A stretch of DNA of 64,000 nucleotides from Cyclobacteriaceae bacterium (GCA_028278225.1 JANQEU010000015.1:1-64000), one strand, 5' to 3'; positions 44,762 to 55,041 are shown, counted from the first letter of the stretch. The notes: generated from the sequence alone by a model not told the origin. Numbers and translations: made by a program.

Positions 44762-46384
44762 TTAATCCACATTATCGTGCAGGAACTTATTATTACCTAT
44801 GATCTCATTGTCATCCGTGAGGTTAAATTTCGAAATGTTGCGTTCCGACGAGTGAGGCACCTGCTGAAAAGTTATTTTCTTTCTCTCATAAGCCGGGACA
44901 TCCCACTTTTCTTTAAATGATTCGGGATTGATCACATCTGCTTTAGCATTTGATTTTTCCAGGAGTTCTTCTCTTTTCCTCCTGGCTTCAATCAATTGTA
45001 ATCTTCTTGAAGGCGGATGTGCCATGTCTTCCAGATCTTCGAGTTCAAAATCTTTTTCACTTTCACTTTCGTCCTCATTCGTGATCTCAAAATCTTCGTC
45101 AAAGTCGAAAACGATCTCTTCTTTATCCTGCTCCTGGTCGTCCTCTTTTTCAGGAAAGTCAAAATCAAAATCAAAGGATGTGTCGGATTGATCTTCACCG
45201 GCATCAAATTCATCGGTAACTTCCACCTCCACCTGCTTTTCATCTGGGGTTTCATCATTGAACAAACTCGGCTGCTCAATTTCTTTGGAAGACTCCAGAT
45301 CATACACTTTGCGCAATTCCTCGTTAGGATGATCCGTATCAATATGGCCCTCGGCCTCACCGGTTGCTTCAAGCTTTTCTTCCCGGTTTTTAAGGACCAT
45401 TTCCGGCTCTTTCATTTCAAAGCCCGTGGCGATTACGGTTACCCTGATATTTTCACCGAGATTAGGATCCACACCATGGCCGAAGATCACTTCGGCATCA
45501 ACCCCTGCAAACTCTTCAATGTAATCGGTAATATCCGTTAACTCATCCATCTGAAGTTCAGCATCTTCTCCTGATATAATACTCAGCAGGATCTTCTCCG
45601 CTCCCATTATGCTCTCATTGTTAAGAAGCGGCGAATTCAATGCAGCCTCTGCCGCTCTCCTTGCCCTGTTTTCACCGGAGGTCTCTGAAGATCCCATCAC
45701 GGCCGCACCCGCATCGAGCATCACCGTTTTCACATCCTCAAAATCAACGTTGACATATCCGGGCACAGTTATGATCTCGGCTATGCCCTTCGCCGCTGTA
45801 GTCAATACACTGTCAGCCTCCGCAAAAGCCTCCCGGATTGGAAGATTCCCAAAGATCTCCTTGATACGGTCATTGGATATCACGATTACCGTATCGCAGT
45901 TTTCCTTCAGCTCATTGATGCCTTGTTCTGCCTGGCCCATTTTTTTCTTTCCCTCAAAAGAGAAAGGAGCCGTGACAATGCCTACAGTCAGTATATCCAG
46001 TTCTTTTGCCACCTGCGCGATAATGGGTGCTCCCCCTGTTCCGGTTCCACCGCCCATTCCTGCCGTTACAAAAACCATTTTGGTATTATCTGCAAGAAGT
46101 TCCTTTATATCCTCCTTGCTTTCAATAGCTGCATTGCGCCCCTTTTCAGGATTAGCGCCTGCCCCCAGACCGCCAGTCAGATTGATACCTATTTGCAGCT
46201 TATTCGGTACCGGACTGCTTTGCAAAGCCTGAAGATCCGTGTTACAAACCACAAATTCGACATCTTTAATGCCCAGGTTGAACATATGGTTTACCGCGTT
46301 ACTACCTCCACCCCCTACACCAATTACTTTGATGATGGATTTATGATGGGTGGGTAAATCAAATGCATATGTATTATCAGCCAT
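44762..46384 (-). CDS. ftsZ: Cell division GTPase FtsZ with long acidic linker
   Basis: Tubulin-like GTPase forming the Z ring. The GTPase core (about 1-320) has GVGGGGSNAVNHMF near residue 22, the tubulin signature GGGTGTGGAP near 110 and NDRIKEIF. The next 170 residues are a disordered linker very rich in Asp and Glu (FDFDFDFPEKEDD, FDFDEDFEITNEDESE). The conserved C-terminal peptide DVPAYERKK, which binds FtsA, is near residue 494. It is followed by a further 38-40 residues ending FLHDNVD, unlike E. coli where the peptide is terminal. The 540-aa length is usual for Bacteroidota. It is the last gene of the dcw cluster, 17 nt after ftsA. Confidence 0.97.
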   Translation of the reverse strand: MADNTYAFDLPTHHKSIIKVIGVGGGGSNAVNHMFNLGIKDVEFVVCNTDLQALQSSPVPNKLQIGINLTGGLGAGANPEKGRNAAIESKEDIKELLADNTKMVFVTAGMGGGTGTGGAPIIAQVAKELDILTVGIVTAPFSFEGKKKMGQAEQGINELKENCDTVIVISNDRIKEIFGNLPIREAFAEADSVLTTAAKGIAEIITVPGYVNVDFEDVKTVMLDAGAAVMGSSETSGENRARRAAEAALNSPLLNNESIMGAEKILLSIISGEDAELQMDELTDITDYIEEFAGVDAEVIFGHGVDPNLGENIRVTVIATGFEMKEPEMVLKNREEKLEATGEAEGHIDTDHPNEELRKVYDLESSKEIEQPSLFNDETPDEKQVEVEVTDEFDAGEDQSDTSFDFDFDFPEKEDDQEQDKEEIVFDFDEDFEITNEDESESEKDFELEDLEDMAHPPSRRLQLIEARRKREELLEKSNAKADVINPESFKEKWDVPAYERKKITFQQVPHSSERNISKFNLTDDNEIIGNNKFLHDNVD

Positions 46385-46401
46385 AATTCTCTTTTATTAA
46401 A

Positions 46402-47694
46402 TCAATAATCTTGGTGGTCATCTATGTCATCAATCAAAAGTCCCTTTGTCTTTTCCAGTATGTTCTGAAAGAACTTTGCGCTCTGCTTTTCTTTCTTCCT
46501 GGACCCCTTTCCTTCCATTTCCGCATATTGGGCATCCCGAATATCCAATGCTTTGAAACCGGATAGCACCAGTCCCACGGAAGTTGCAAACATCGGACTC
46601 TTAGCCGTGTCGATCTTTCCTTTTCCCAGGTGTTCATTGGGATATCCGATCCTGGTATCAAGACCGGTCATATACTCAAATAACTGTCTCAAATTAGCCA
46701 GTTGAGCACCACCTCCGGTAACAACTATTCCCGCGGCCAGTTTTTTATGAAAATTGGAAGATATGATTTCTGTGTGGACCATTTCAATGATCTCCTCCAT
46801 TCTGGCTTCAATAATGTGGGCAAGGTTTTTCACGGATATCTCCTTAGGCGGACGGTTTCTCAATCCCGGAATAGATACGATCTCATTCGGACTTGCCTCT
46901 TCAGATATAGCTCTTCCAAATTTCGTTTTTAATTGTTCGGCCTGTTGCTCCATGACCATACATCCCTGCTTGATGTCAGCGGTAATGATATTCCCGCCAA
47001 ATGGGATTACCGCGGTATGCCGGATGATGTTGTCGTAAAAAACCGCGATATCGGTGGTGCCGCCACCTATGTCAACCAGGCAAACACCGGCCTCTTTTTC
47101 CTCGTCACTTAATACGGAGAGGCTGGATGCCAGTGGCTCCAGGATCAGGTTTTCGATCTCCAGCCCCGCCCGCCTAACACATTTATTGATGTTGTTGATA
47201 GCATTGTTCTGGGCAGTGATGATGTGGAAATCAGCTTCCAGCTTTACACCTGACATCCCCACCGGGTCTTTGATGCCATCCTCATAATCCACAATGTAAT
47301 CCTGCGGCATCACATGAATGATCTCACTGCCGGGAGGAATGACAATCCGGTACATGTCGTTAGCCAGCCTGTTTACATCTTCCACATTGATCTCATCATC
47401 CGACTCCCTCGTTATGGAGCCATGATGGACGGAGCTCTTGATGTGTTGACCGGCAATGCCCACATTTACAATCCGAATGTCAATACCCGATTGGTCACTG
47501 GCTTCTTTGATTGCCTTTTCAATGGCATGAACTGTTTTGTCGATGTTGGTGACGATACCCCGAATCACACCATCAGATACTGCCTTGCCCATCCCCAGAA
47601 TTTCGAGTTTACCAAACTCATTTTTACGACCCACAATCGCACAGATCTTGGTAGTTCCGATATCCAGTCCAACGATGATTTTGTCCTCTTGCAT
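46402..47694 (-). CDS. ftsA: Cell division protein FtsA
   Basis: Actin-like ATPase that anchors FtsZ to the membrane. The phosphate loops are DIGTTKICAIVG near residue 11 and VDIGGGTTDIAVF near 207; GIVVTGGGAQLANL near 323 is the adenosine motif. Within the 430 residues, the C-terminal part has a basic segment (KGSRKKEKQSAKFFQNILEK) that looks like the membrane-targeting amphipathic helix. It lies 7 nt after ftsQ and 17 nt before ftsZ. Confidence 0.97.
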   Translation of the reverse strand: MQEDKIIVGLDIGTTKICAIVGRKNEFGKLEILGMGKAVSDGVIRGIVTNIDKTVHAIEKAIKEASDQSGIDIRIVNVGIAGQHIKSSVHHGSITRESDDEINVEDVNRLANDMYRIVIPPGSEIIHVMPQDYIVDYEDGIKDPVGMSGVKLEADFHIITAQNNAINNINKCVRRAGLEIENLILEPLASSLSVLSDEEKEAGVCLVDIGGGTTDIAVFYDNIIRHTAVIPFGGNIITADIKQGCMVMEQQAEQLKTKFGRAISEEASPNEIVSIPGLRNRPPKEISVKNLAHIIEARMEEIIEMVHTEIISSNFHKKLAAGIVVTGGGAQLANLRQLFEYMTGLDTRIGYPNEHLGKGKIDTAKSPMFATSVGLVLSGFKALDIRDAQYAEMEGKGSRKKEKQSAKFFQNILEKTKGLLIDDIDDHQDY

Positions 47695-47701
47695 TTTCTT
47701 A

Positions 47702-48457
47702 TTATTTACAGACGATTTGATTTTTGAATTTTAGATCCACATATTCATATGTATTCCACCCTTTTACAGGCAGCACTTCTTTATAAAAGACTTTTAGTTT
47801 TTTGAACTTCTCATCGAAATCAGTCAGGGTTCCGAAATGTATCTCCTGCTTTGTGACCTGTGGTAGCATGGTCACGATTCCTTCCTCATCTATCATTACC
47901 TGCGCTATCTGAGCCTCCCAGAATCGATCTCCCTCAATAAAGGTCAGTAACTCCCAAAGACGTTCTCCAAGCTCGCTTTCCCTGATATTTTTCTCCCAGT
48001 CGTTGTTGCCGGCGAGTTCCACAATCGGTACCCTGGCAGTGTGTTTTGCATTTAGCGGCAACAAATATCCCTGCGAATCTATGTATCGTGATTCACCTTT
48101 CAGATCCAGTATCCTCGCGATGGGCTGTGCCTGGAAAAGTTTTACCTTCAGATTCCCTTTTATATCATGGAAGACCTGCGCGTCGGCAACGAAAGCATTT
48201 ACTTCTATTCTTCTTTCTAACGCTTTCAAATCAATCTCACCCAGCGTCAGACCAAGAACATAATCGGGATACCCGGAGTTAATCAATTCGCTTACTTCTA
48301 ACTGATCAATAAAAAAATTACCTTTCTCATCTAAAATATCTATGCTAACCTGATCAATCTGCCGATCCGATTGTTTCCTGGATGAAAAAGCGATCAACGT
48401 CAGTGTCAATACACCACCGGTCAGGAAGGTCAATATGGTTTTGATCTTAAATTTCAA
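47702..48457 (-). CDS. ftsQ: Cell division protein FtsQ
   Basis: A 251-residue bitopic divisome protein linking early and late factors. It has one N-terminal membrane segment (about 7-25, TILTFLTGGVLTLTLIAF) and a periplasmic POTRA-like plus FtsQ beta domain, with LKALERRIEVNAFVADAQVF near residue 78. Sequence conservation is low as usual for FtsQ; its place between murC and ftsA supports the call. It overlaps murC by 11 nt. Confidence 0.9.
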   Translation of the reverse strand: MKFKIKTILTFLTGGVLTLTLIAFSSRKQSDRQIDQVSIDILDEKGNFFIDQLEVSELINSGYPDYVLGLTLGEIDLKALERRIEVNAFVADAQVFHDIKGNLKVKLFQAQPIARILDLKGESRYIDSQGYLLPLNAKHTARVPIVELAGNNDWEKNIRESELGERLWELLTFIEGDRFWEAQIAQVMIDEEGIVTMLPQVTKQEIHFGTLTDFDEKFKKLKVFYKEVLPVKGWNTYEYVDLKFKNQIVCK

Positions 48458-49832
48458 TTTCTTCTGTTTTTGAGTAAAACTTCCTGATTTTGGGGACCAG
48501 TGTATCGATATCTCCCGCTCCCACGGTTAAAAGTACCTCCGGCTTAAGTTCTTCCAGGATCAAAGGAAAATTCGCTTTGCTCAGACGATGCTTGTTACCA
48601 TGTTTGATCTTCTCAAAGATCACCTGACTGGTAATGCCTTCGATCGGTAATTCCCTGGCCGGGTATATGTCCAGCAGGATGACCTCATCTGCCGCGGAAA
48701 GGCTTTCGGCAAAACCGTCTTGAAAATCCCGGGTCCTGGTAAATAAATGGGGCTGAAATATTGCCGTGATCCTTTTTTTCGGATAGAGTCGTTTTACAGA
48801 TCCCAGTAAGGCCTCGATTTCAGCAGGATGATGCGCATAATCATCGATATATACCAGGTCATCGCGTTTTATAATATACTCAAATCTTCGCTTTACTCCT
48901 GCATAACTTTCCATCCTGGTTCTGATGGAAGATTCATTCATGCCCTGATGCAGGGCCACCGTAATAGCCGCCACAGCATTATTCACATTGTGAAAACCAG
49001 GTAGATTCAACTTCAGGGCCTCAATCACCTTTTCTCCGCGATAATCAAATACAAAGCTCGTATCCTCCACCCGCAGGTTGAGTCCGCTGATGTTGGAGGT
49101 CTTCAGGCCATAGGTCGAAAAAGCCCGGGCCAGGCGGCCGCTCACCTTATCGGCTACTGTTTCATGAAGTAATATTTTGCCATTTTCATCCGTAAGCTTC
49201 ATAAACTCCAGGTAAGATTCCTCCATATGCCCGGATTCTCCATAAATGTCAAGATGATCGGGATCCAGGGACGTCACCACTGAAAAATCCGGGTGCAGCT
49301 TCAAAAATGACCGGTCAAACTCATCCGCCTCCACAACTACCGGGGCATCTTCGTTTCCAATGATAAGATTTGAATCGTAGTTGGTCATTATACCACCAAC
49401 AAAAGCAGAGCAACCCTGTTTACTTTCATTTAGTAAATGAGCTATCATGGAGGAAGTTGTGGTCTTGCCATGGGTACCTGCAACAGCAATCGTAAAATGA
49501 TCCGCTGTTATTAGCCCAAGGACCTCCGAACGCTTCTTAATATCAAAGTCCTTTGATCTGAAGAACATAAGTTCTTTGTGATCATCAGGAATTGCCGGAG
49601 TATAGATTATCAATGTGGATGACCTGTCTTGGAAGTCGCCTGGGACAAGGTCTATGTCATCTTCGTAGTGAATTGAAATGCCTTCGGCTTCCAGTCTGGT
49701 TGTCAGGGGAGTTTTTACCCTGTCATACCCTGCGACACGTGTCCCGCGTATGAAAAACCACCTGGCTAACGCCGACATGCCTATGCCACCGATTCCCACA
49801 AAATACACGCTATTTACATCACTGATTTTCAC
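48447..49832 (-). CDS. murC: UDP-N-acetylmuramate--L-alanine ligase
   Basis: Adds the first amino acid, L-Ala, to UDP-MurNAc using ATP. The N-terminal Rossmann motif YFVGIGGIGMSALARWF, the ATP loop AGTHGKTTTSSMIAHLL near residue 116, EADEFDRSFLKLHPD near 167 and DDYAHHPAEIEALL near 331 are all present. The 461-residue length is normal. It starts inside murG (ATGA overlap, 4 nt). Confidence 0.97.
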   Translation of the reverse strand: MKISDVNSVYFVGIGGIGMSALARWFFIRGTRVAGYDRVKTPLTTRLEAEGISIHYEDDIDLVPGDFQDRSSTLIIYTPAIPDDHKELMFFRSKDFDIKKRSEVLGLITADHFTIAVAGTHGKTTTSSMIAHLLNESKQGCSAFVGGIMTNYDSNLIIGNEDAPVVVEADEFDRSFLKLHPDFSVVTSLDPDHLDIYGESGHMEESYLEFMKLTDENGKILLHETVADKVSGRLARAFSTYGLKTSNISGLNLRVEDTSFVFDYRGEKVIEALKLNLPGFHNVNNAVAAITVALHQGMNESSIRTRMESYAGVKRRFEYIIKRDDLVYIDDYAHHPAEIEALLGSVKRLYPKKRITAIFQPHLFTRTRDFQDGFAESLSAADEVILLDIYPARELPIEGITSQVIFEKIKHGNKHRLSKANFPLILEELKPEVLLTVGAGDIDTLVPKIRKFYSKTEEIEI

Positions 49833-50938
49833 GCTACGAGTTTGATAATTTCATTTGCTATATCCTTTGCTGCATTCGGACGGGCCATCCCGGCAATGTT
49901 TTCACTTAGTTCTTCCTGTTTCCCCGGTGATTCCAAAAGTTCAATTGCCCTATCGATCATATCCTCCCTGGCATGCTTATCCGGGACCATGATTGCGGCA
50001 TTCCTTTCCACAAGGTTTTTTGCATTCTTGGTTTGGTGATCCTCGGCAACATTAGGACTCGGGATCAGAATGCTGGGCTTGCCGGTAAGCATCAATTCGG
50101 CGATCGACAGTGCTCCGGCCCTGCTTATCACTACATTTGCCAGGGAATAGGCATGCTGCATCTCACGGATGAAGTCCACTATCCGGACGTATTTAAGGTT
50201 TATTCCCGTCGTTCTCCTCTTCATCTCTTCAAAGTAAAATCCTCCTGTTTGCCAGATAACCTGCACATTCTTCCCGTCCAATTTTTTCAGCCCATGCATG
50301 ACACCTTCATTGATCGTTCGTGCACCAAGACTACCTCCCAGGATCAGGAGAGTAGGTCTTCCAGGTTCCAAATCAAAATATTCCAGTGCCGCGGGAATAT
50401 GATCTTTCGAAACTCGCAAGCCACTTCTCACCGGATTTCCCGAAACTACCAACTTGGATTTCGGAAAGTACTTTTCCATTCCATCATGGGCTACGCATAT
50501 CTTGTTAACCCTGCCCGACAACCATTTATTGGTCAATCCTGCATAGGAATTCTGTTCCTGAATGATTGTAGGGATCCTTCTGGTGCTGGCGGCATAAAGC
50601 AGCGGACCACTGGCGTATCCGCCAACTCCCACCACGGCATCAGGTTTAAACTTCCTCAAAAGTTTGAACGACCTGAGAATGCTCGAAAGAAGCTTTATAG
50701 GAAATAAAAGATTTGAGAAAGACAATTTTCTCTGGATCCCGCTCATCCATAGTCCGACGATCTCAAATCCGGCTTCCGGTACCTTCTGCATTTCCATTTT
50801 CCCTTTCGCACCGACAAACAATATTTCTACATCACTCAATATTTCTTTCAACGCCTGGGCGATCGATATAGCGGGATAAATGTGACCGCCTGTTCCGCCG
50901 CCGCTAATCATGATACGATATGTTCTTTGCGCTCCCAA
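49829..50938 (-). CDS. murG: UDP-GlcNAc:lipid I N-acetylglucosaminyltransferase
   Basis: Converts lipid I to lipid II on the inner face of the membrane. GT-B fold motifs: ISGGGTGGHIYPAISIAQAL near residue 9, ASGPLLYAASTRRIPTIIQEQN near 110, LGGSLGARTINEG near 202, and the donor-site segment SRAGALSIAELMLTGKPSILIPSP near 275. At 369 aa it is full length. It abuts ftsW without a gap. Confidence 0.97.
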   Translation of the reverse strand: MGAQRTYRIMISGGGTGGHIYPAISIAQALKEILSDVEILFVGAKGKMEMQKVPEAGFEIVGLWMSGIQRKLSFSNLLFPIKLLSSILRSFKLLRKFKPDAVVGVGGYASGPLLYAASTRRIPTIIQEQNSYAGLTNKWLSGRVNKICVAHDGMEKYFPKSKLVVSGNPVRSGLRVSKDHIPAALEYFDLEPGRPTLLILGGSLGARTINEGVMHGLKKLDGKNVQVIWQTGGFYFEEMKRRTTGINLKYVRIVDFIREMQHAYSLANVVISRAGALSIAELMLTGKPSILIPSPNVAEDHQTKNAKNLVERNAAIMVPDKHAREDMIDRAIELLESPGKQEELSENIAGMARPNAAKDIANEIIKLVA

Positions 50939-52090
50939 TTATGCAGCTTCTTTAAATTCATTTGTAATGGAGGTGCCCATATCTTCAATCTCTCCCCTAC
51001 TCACGCTCAGGATAATTCCGAGTGAGATTCCCATGAACAACTGGCTGGTGCCTCCCATACTGATCAGTGGTAAGGGCAAACCTGTAATTGGCCCCAGCCC
51101 AACGGCAACACCCATATTTACCATAGCCTGCAATACAAGCGCAAAACTCAGCCCGGCGGACAGTAAACCTCCGTATGCGCGGTCGCTTTCCATGGTCGTT
51201 TTCATACCCCTGTACAAAAGCGCCAGGTACAGGAACAAAATGACAACTCCACCTATTAGCCCATATTCTTCCAGAATTATGGCGTAAATAAAATCCGAAT
51301 ATGGATGCGGCAGATAGTTTCTCTGATCGCTCTGTCCCGGACCTTTGCCAAATATGCCGCCGGTTGCGATCGCTACGTAGGCCTGCCTGGCCTGAAAGGG
51401 AGGATCACCTTGGATAAAACTTTCTATCCTGCTTATGGCTGTTTCACCTCGCTGGCCTATCTCCAGGGAGGTATACCCTGCAACACCCCCGATCAATAGC
51501 AGAAGGAATATGTACTGAACGGGTACCCTGCCGATGAACAACACCAACATACAGGTAATAAAAAGTAATACTGCCGTAGAGATATTGGTCATTGCAATCA
51601 AACCGCAGATCAACCCGATCCAAAGTAGCATTGGAATTATTGCCTTCTGGAAATCCGCAATATTATGTTGCCGCTTCGATAGCATACTGGCCAGCGTGAT
51701 CAATAGTGCAAGCTTGGCAAGGTCCGAAGGCTGGAAGACCTGGTTGATCACCGGTATTGTCAGCCACCTGCTTGCATCATTTATATTGACGCCAAACTTC
51801 CACGTGAACACCAGTAAAGGAACCGAGATCCAAAGTAGTAGCCGGGAGATCCTGGAATAATATCGATAATCTATTCTGTGCGCGATCCACATCGCAAACA
51901 GACTCAGTAAGACGAGTGCGGCATGCTTTATGAGGTAATATTCGGTATATCCGTCCATCAATTTGTACGCCAGGCTTCCGGTTGCACTGTAAACCACCAT
52001 CATACTAAACAGAGAAAGTAGTATTACAATGAACCAGATGACCGGATCACCTTTCAAATTCCTGTATATCCAAGTTTTTACTTCATTCAT
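50939..52090 (-). CDS. ftsW: SEDS peptidoglycan glycosyltransferase FtsW
   Basis: A 383-residue, roughly ten-helix SEDS protein that polymerises lipid II at the septum with its partner FtsI. Conserved features include SRWLTIPVINQVFQPSDLAKLAL near residue 107 with the key acidic residue, GPGQSDQRNYLPHPYSDFIYAIILEEYGLIG near 250 (typical of SEDS proteins) and GPITGLPLPLISMGGTSQL near 345. It overlaps murD by 4 nt. Confidence 0.96.
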   Translation of the reverse strand: MNEVKTWIYRNLKGDPVIWFIVILLSLFSMMVVYSATGSLAYKLMDGYTEYYLIKHAALVLLSLFAMWIAHRIDYRYYSRISRLLLWISVPLLVFTWKFGVNINDASRWLTIPVINQVFQPSDLAKLALLITLASMLSKRQHNIADFQKAIIPMLLWIGLICGLIAMTNISTAVLLFITCMLVLFIGRVPVQYIFLLLLIGGVAGYTSLEIGQRGETAISRIESFIQGDPPFQARQAYVAIATGGIFGKGPGQSDQRNYLPHPYSDFIYAIILEEYGLIGGVVILFLYLALLYRGMKTTMESDRAYGGLLSAGLSFALVLQAMVNMGVAVGLGPITGLPLPLISMGGTSQLFMGISLGIILSVSRGEIEDMGTSITNEFKEAA

Positions 52091-53472
52091 GCCGTTTCCA
52101 AGATGTTTTTTCCAATGGACCTGACTTCTGTTTTGAACTGATCTCCCCTGTCTTCGTAATTGCTGAACAGGTCAAAACTGGCGCACGCCGGAGAAAGCAA
52201 TACAACGTCTCCTGGTTTTGACCAGTTAAGTGAGACCCGAATGGCTTCCTTCATGCTTTTTGTTTCGGAAATGTCAATGGAAGAAGGGGAAAAGAAATCA
52301 ACAATGGCCCTGTTATCCTTTCCAAGGCACACAATTCCCTTTACCTTTTCACCAACCAACTCCCGTATCCGGCTGTAATCATTTCCTTTATCTATCCCTC
52401 CTGCAATCCAGATAATGGGTTTGCTGATTCCATCCAGGGCATAGTAAACTGACTCAACATTGGTCGCTTTCGAGTCGTTTATGAACTCTACCCCGTTGAT
52501 CTCTTCCACAAACTCCAGTCGATGGGGGGCATTCTTGAATGACTTTAATCCTTTTATGATCCTGTCAATTGAAACATCGAAAACAAGGGCAGACAATACC
52601 CCTGCCATAATATTGATCATATTGTGTCGCCCGATCAGTTTAATTTCCGAAATCGGGATCCTATGCTGCCTCTCTGTGTTTTTAAAGTTGAAATTGAAGA
52701 TCAGATGCTCCTGATCTATGAATGCCCCATTTTCCTTTATATTTCGCATGGTGGCTGAAATCGCGAAAAGGCACGATTCAACTTTTCTTCGCGAAAGTTC
52801 GTCGGAAATAACCAGATCATCCGAGCAGTAAATAAAACACTCATCACTGGTCAGGTTTTCAGTGATCCGGAATTTTGAAGCCACATAGGCGTTAAAGTCA
52901 TTTTGATACCTGTCCAGGTGATCGGGAGTAATATTCAGCAGTATCGCTACATCGGGTTTGAACCTTACAATACCGTCTAACTGAAAACTACTGACCTCCA
53001 CAACGTAGTAATCATAATCCTTTTCCGCCACTTTTTTTGCAAAACTGTATCCTACATTACCCGCCAGGGCAGCATTAAGTCCCGCAGTTTTTAACAGGTG
53101 GTGGATGATAAGCGTTGTCGTAGTTTTCCCATTTGTGCCGGTAATAGCTATGACCCGTGCCTTGTCACTCACATGCCTGAATGCAAATTCAATCTCGGAA
53201 ATAACCGGAATTCCTTTTCCGATGGCCTGCTGAATAACCGGAACACTTTCAGGAATGCCCGGGCTTTTAACAATTAATCCGGCCGCAAGAATTTTATCCG
53301 GACTATGTTTTCCTTCTTCGCAAGAAATTCCCAGGCTTTTCAATTCTTTCTTATCCGGCGGTGAGATCTTACCATTGTCAGACAGGAAGGTTTCGTAACC
53401 CCTCTTTGCCGCCAGGCTGGCTGCCCCCATGCCGCTTTCTCCTGAACCCAATATGACAATGTTATCACTCAT
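52087..53472 (-). CDS. murD: UDP-N-acetylmuramoylalanine--D-glutamate ligase
   Basis: Adds D-Glu to UDP-MurNAc-L-Ala. The 461 residues include ILGSGESGMGAASLAAKRGY at the start, the ATP loop [18 protein letters not shown] near residue 112, LDGIVRFKPDVAILLNITPDHLDRY near 165 and NDSKATNVESVYYALDG near 333. The start overlaps the end of the small unknown gene by one base. Confidence 0.97.
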   Translation of the reverse strand: MSDNIVILGSGESGMGAASLAAKRGYETFLSDNGKISPPDKKELKSLGISCEEGKHSPDKILAAGLIVKSPGIPESVPVIQQAIGKGIPVISEIEFAFRHVSDKARVIAITGTNGKTTTTLIIHHLLKTAGLNAALAGNVGYSFAKKVAEKDYDYYVVEVSSFQLDGIVRFKPDVAILLNITPDHLDRYQNDFNAYVASKFRITENLTSDECFIYCSDDLVISDELSRRKVESCLFAISATMRNIKENGAFIDQEHLIFNFNFKNTERQHRIPISEIKLIGRHNMINIMAGVLSALVFDVSIDRIIKGLKSFKNAPHRLEFVEEINGVEFINDSKATNVESVYYALDGISKPIIWIAGGIDKGNDYSRIRELVGEKVKGIVCLGKDNRAIVDFFSPSSIDISETKSMKEAIRVSLNWSKPGDVVLLSPACASFDLFSNYEDRGDQFKTEVRSIGKNILETA

Positions 53473-53840
53473 TACACTTCTTCGGTTATCCGTTTTTCTA
53501 TGATGCTATCGCATGCTGCAGAGTAAAGGGACAGTAGATTGTAGCCGATCTTCACAAACTCATTCATTGGCCTGAGATTGTCTTTCCCCACCATTTCCGT
53601 CAACCTGTCCATTGCGTAGATCACTTCATCGATCTCTTCTTCCAATTTATCCATGATCGCAGTAAATCTCATCTCGGTTTTTGCTTCCAGCAACTTTGGA
53701 AACAACCGGTCGATCTGTCTGGCGCTTCTAATGATGACGGAAGTGGATTCCATCAGGTTTTTTTCGGGCATAAATTGCGTGATCCTGGCTGCCAGGTTCT
53801 GAAATTTGATGTTACGGGCGTGTATTTCTGTCAGATTCAT
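53472..53840 (-). CDS. Unknown 122-aa helical protein inside the dcw cluster
   Basis: A soluble, wholly helical 122-residue protein between mraY and murD, where the standard dcw order has no gene (some have murF here). Segments include RSARQIDRLFPKLLEAKTEM, KLEEEIDEVIYAMDRLTEM and EFVKIGYNLLSLYSAACDSI. The spacing of helices loosely resembles the four-helix-bundle proteins found as 23S rRNA intervening-sequence products, but this is only a visual impression. It overlaps murD by one base and is 13 nt after mraY, so it must be cotranscribed. Function unknown; a role in division or wall synthesis is inferred from position alone. Confidence 0.8.
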   Translation of the reverse strand: MNLTEIHARNIKFQNLAARITQFMPEKNLMESTSVIIRSARQIDRLFPKLLEAKTEMRFTAIMDKLEEEIDEVIYAMDRLTEMVGKDNLRPMNEFVKIGYNLLSLYSAACDSIIEKRITEEV

Positions 53841-53853
53841 ACTTTTGGTGACT

Positions 53854-55041
53854 TTATCTAAGTTTAAGTGTTGCTAATGTTCCTATGGCAAGCAGGATGC
53901 CGACAATCCAAAATCTTGTGACAATCTTAGCTTCCGGTAATCCTCCTTTTTGGTAATGATGATGAAGAGGTGACATTTTGAATATCCTCCTTCCTTCACC
54001 GTATTTTTTCCTGGTGTATTTAAAATATGATACCTGCATGATGACCGATAAATTCTCCACGAGGAATATCCCGCATAGAATTGGAATCAGCAGTTCTTTT
54101 CGTATTACGATCGCCAACACGGCAATTATCCCCCCAAGTGACAGGCTCCCGGTATCCCCCATAAAGACCTGGGCAGGATAGGAATTGAACCAGAGAAATC
54201 CGATACAGGCACCAACAAATGCGGAACAGAATATCACCATCTCCCCCGAAAACGGGATGTACATGATATTCAGATAATCGGCGAATATCACGTTACCTGA
54301 CAGATACGCGAAAATGGCCAGTGTCAAACCGATAATGGCTGACGTTCCCGCAGCCAGGCCATCCAACCCATCTGTTATATTCGCGCCGTTGGAAACCGCG
54401 GTGACAATTATAATGATGAGCATTACATAGAGGATCCATGTGAATCCTTCCAGGGTCTCCGGCAATAACCAGTCGTATTGAAATTCATTGTTGGCAACAA
54501 ATGGAATAGTAGTAATAATGGATTTCACGTCCTGAAATACACCCGGATCCTCCACAGAAAACTCCCGCACAACAACCTCATCATGAAATATCACCACCAG
54601 CCCAACCACCAATCCCAACACGACCTGACCCACTATTTTAAATTTCCCTCTTAGACCTTCTTTATTCTTTTTCCTAACCTTCAGATAGTCATCTATGAAA
54701 CCGATGGTGCCCATCCACACGGCAGATATCAGCAACAGTATGATATAGACATTGAATATCCTGGCAAACAACAGGGTGGGTATGACAATCGCACTGATGA
54801 TGATGATACCCCCCATTGTCGGGGTACCCTGTTTCTCCATTTGTCCTTCCAGTCCGAGGTCTCTGATGGTTTCACCCATCTGAAAGCTTCGGAGCCTGTC
54901 TATCAGGTATTTTCCGAATGCGATCGTGATCAGTAAAGACAGGAAAGCCGCCATCCCCGCCCTGAATGAAATGTACTTGAATACACCCGCCCCGATCAGG
55001 TCGAATTGATTATCCAGATATTCAAACAGGTAGAATAACAT
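53854..55041 (-). CDS. mraY: Phospho-N-acetylmuramoyl-pentapeptide transferase
   Basis: Integral membrane enzyme that moves phospho-MurNAc-pentapeptide onto undecaprenyl phosphate, making lipid I. Motifs: [13 protein letters not shown] near residue 69, [14 protein letters not shown] near 120, [15 protein letters not shown] near 214, [13 protein letters not shown] near 288 and [13 protein letters not shown] near 353. About ten hydrophobic segments and 395 aa fit. It overlaps murE by one base. Confidence 0.97.
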   Translation of the reverse strand: MLFYLFEYLDNQFDLIGAGVFKYISFRAGMAAFLSLLITIAFGKYLIDRLRSFQMGETIRDLGLEGQMEKQGTPTMGGIIIISAIVIPTLLFARIFNVYIILLLISAVWMGTIGFIDDYLKVRKKNKEGLRGKFKIVGQVVLGLVVGLVVIFHDEVVVREFSVEDPGVFQDVKSIITTIPFVANNEFQYDWLLPETLEGFTWILYVMLIIIIVTAVSNGANITDGLDGLAAGTSAIIGLTLAIFAYLSGNVIFADYLNIMYIPFSGEMVIFCSAFVGACIGFLWFNSYPAQVFMGDTGSLSLGGIIAVLAIVIRKELLIPILCGIFLVENLSVIMQVSYFKYTRKKYGEGRRIFKMSPLHHHYQKGGLPEAKIVTRFWIVGILLAIGTLATLKLR

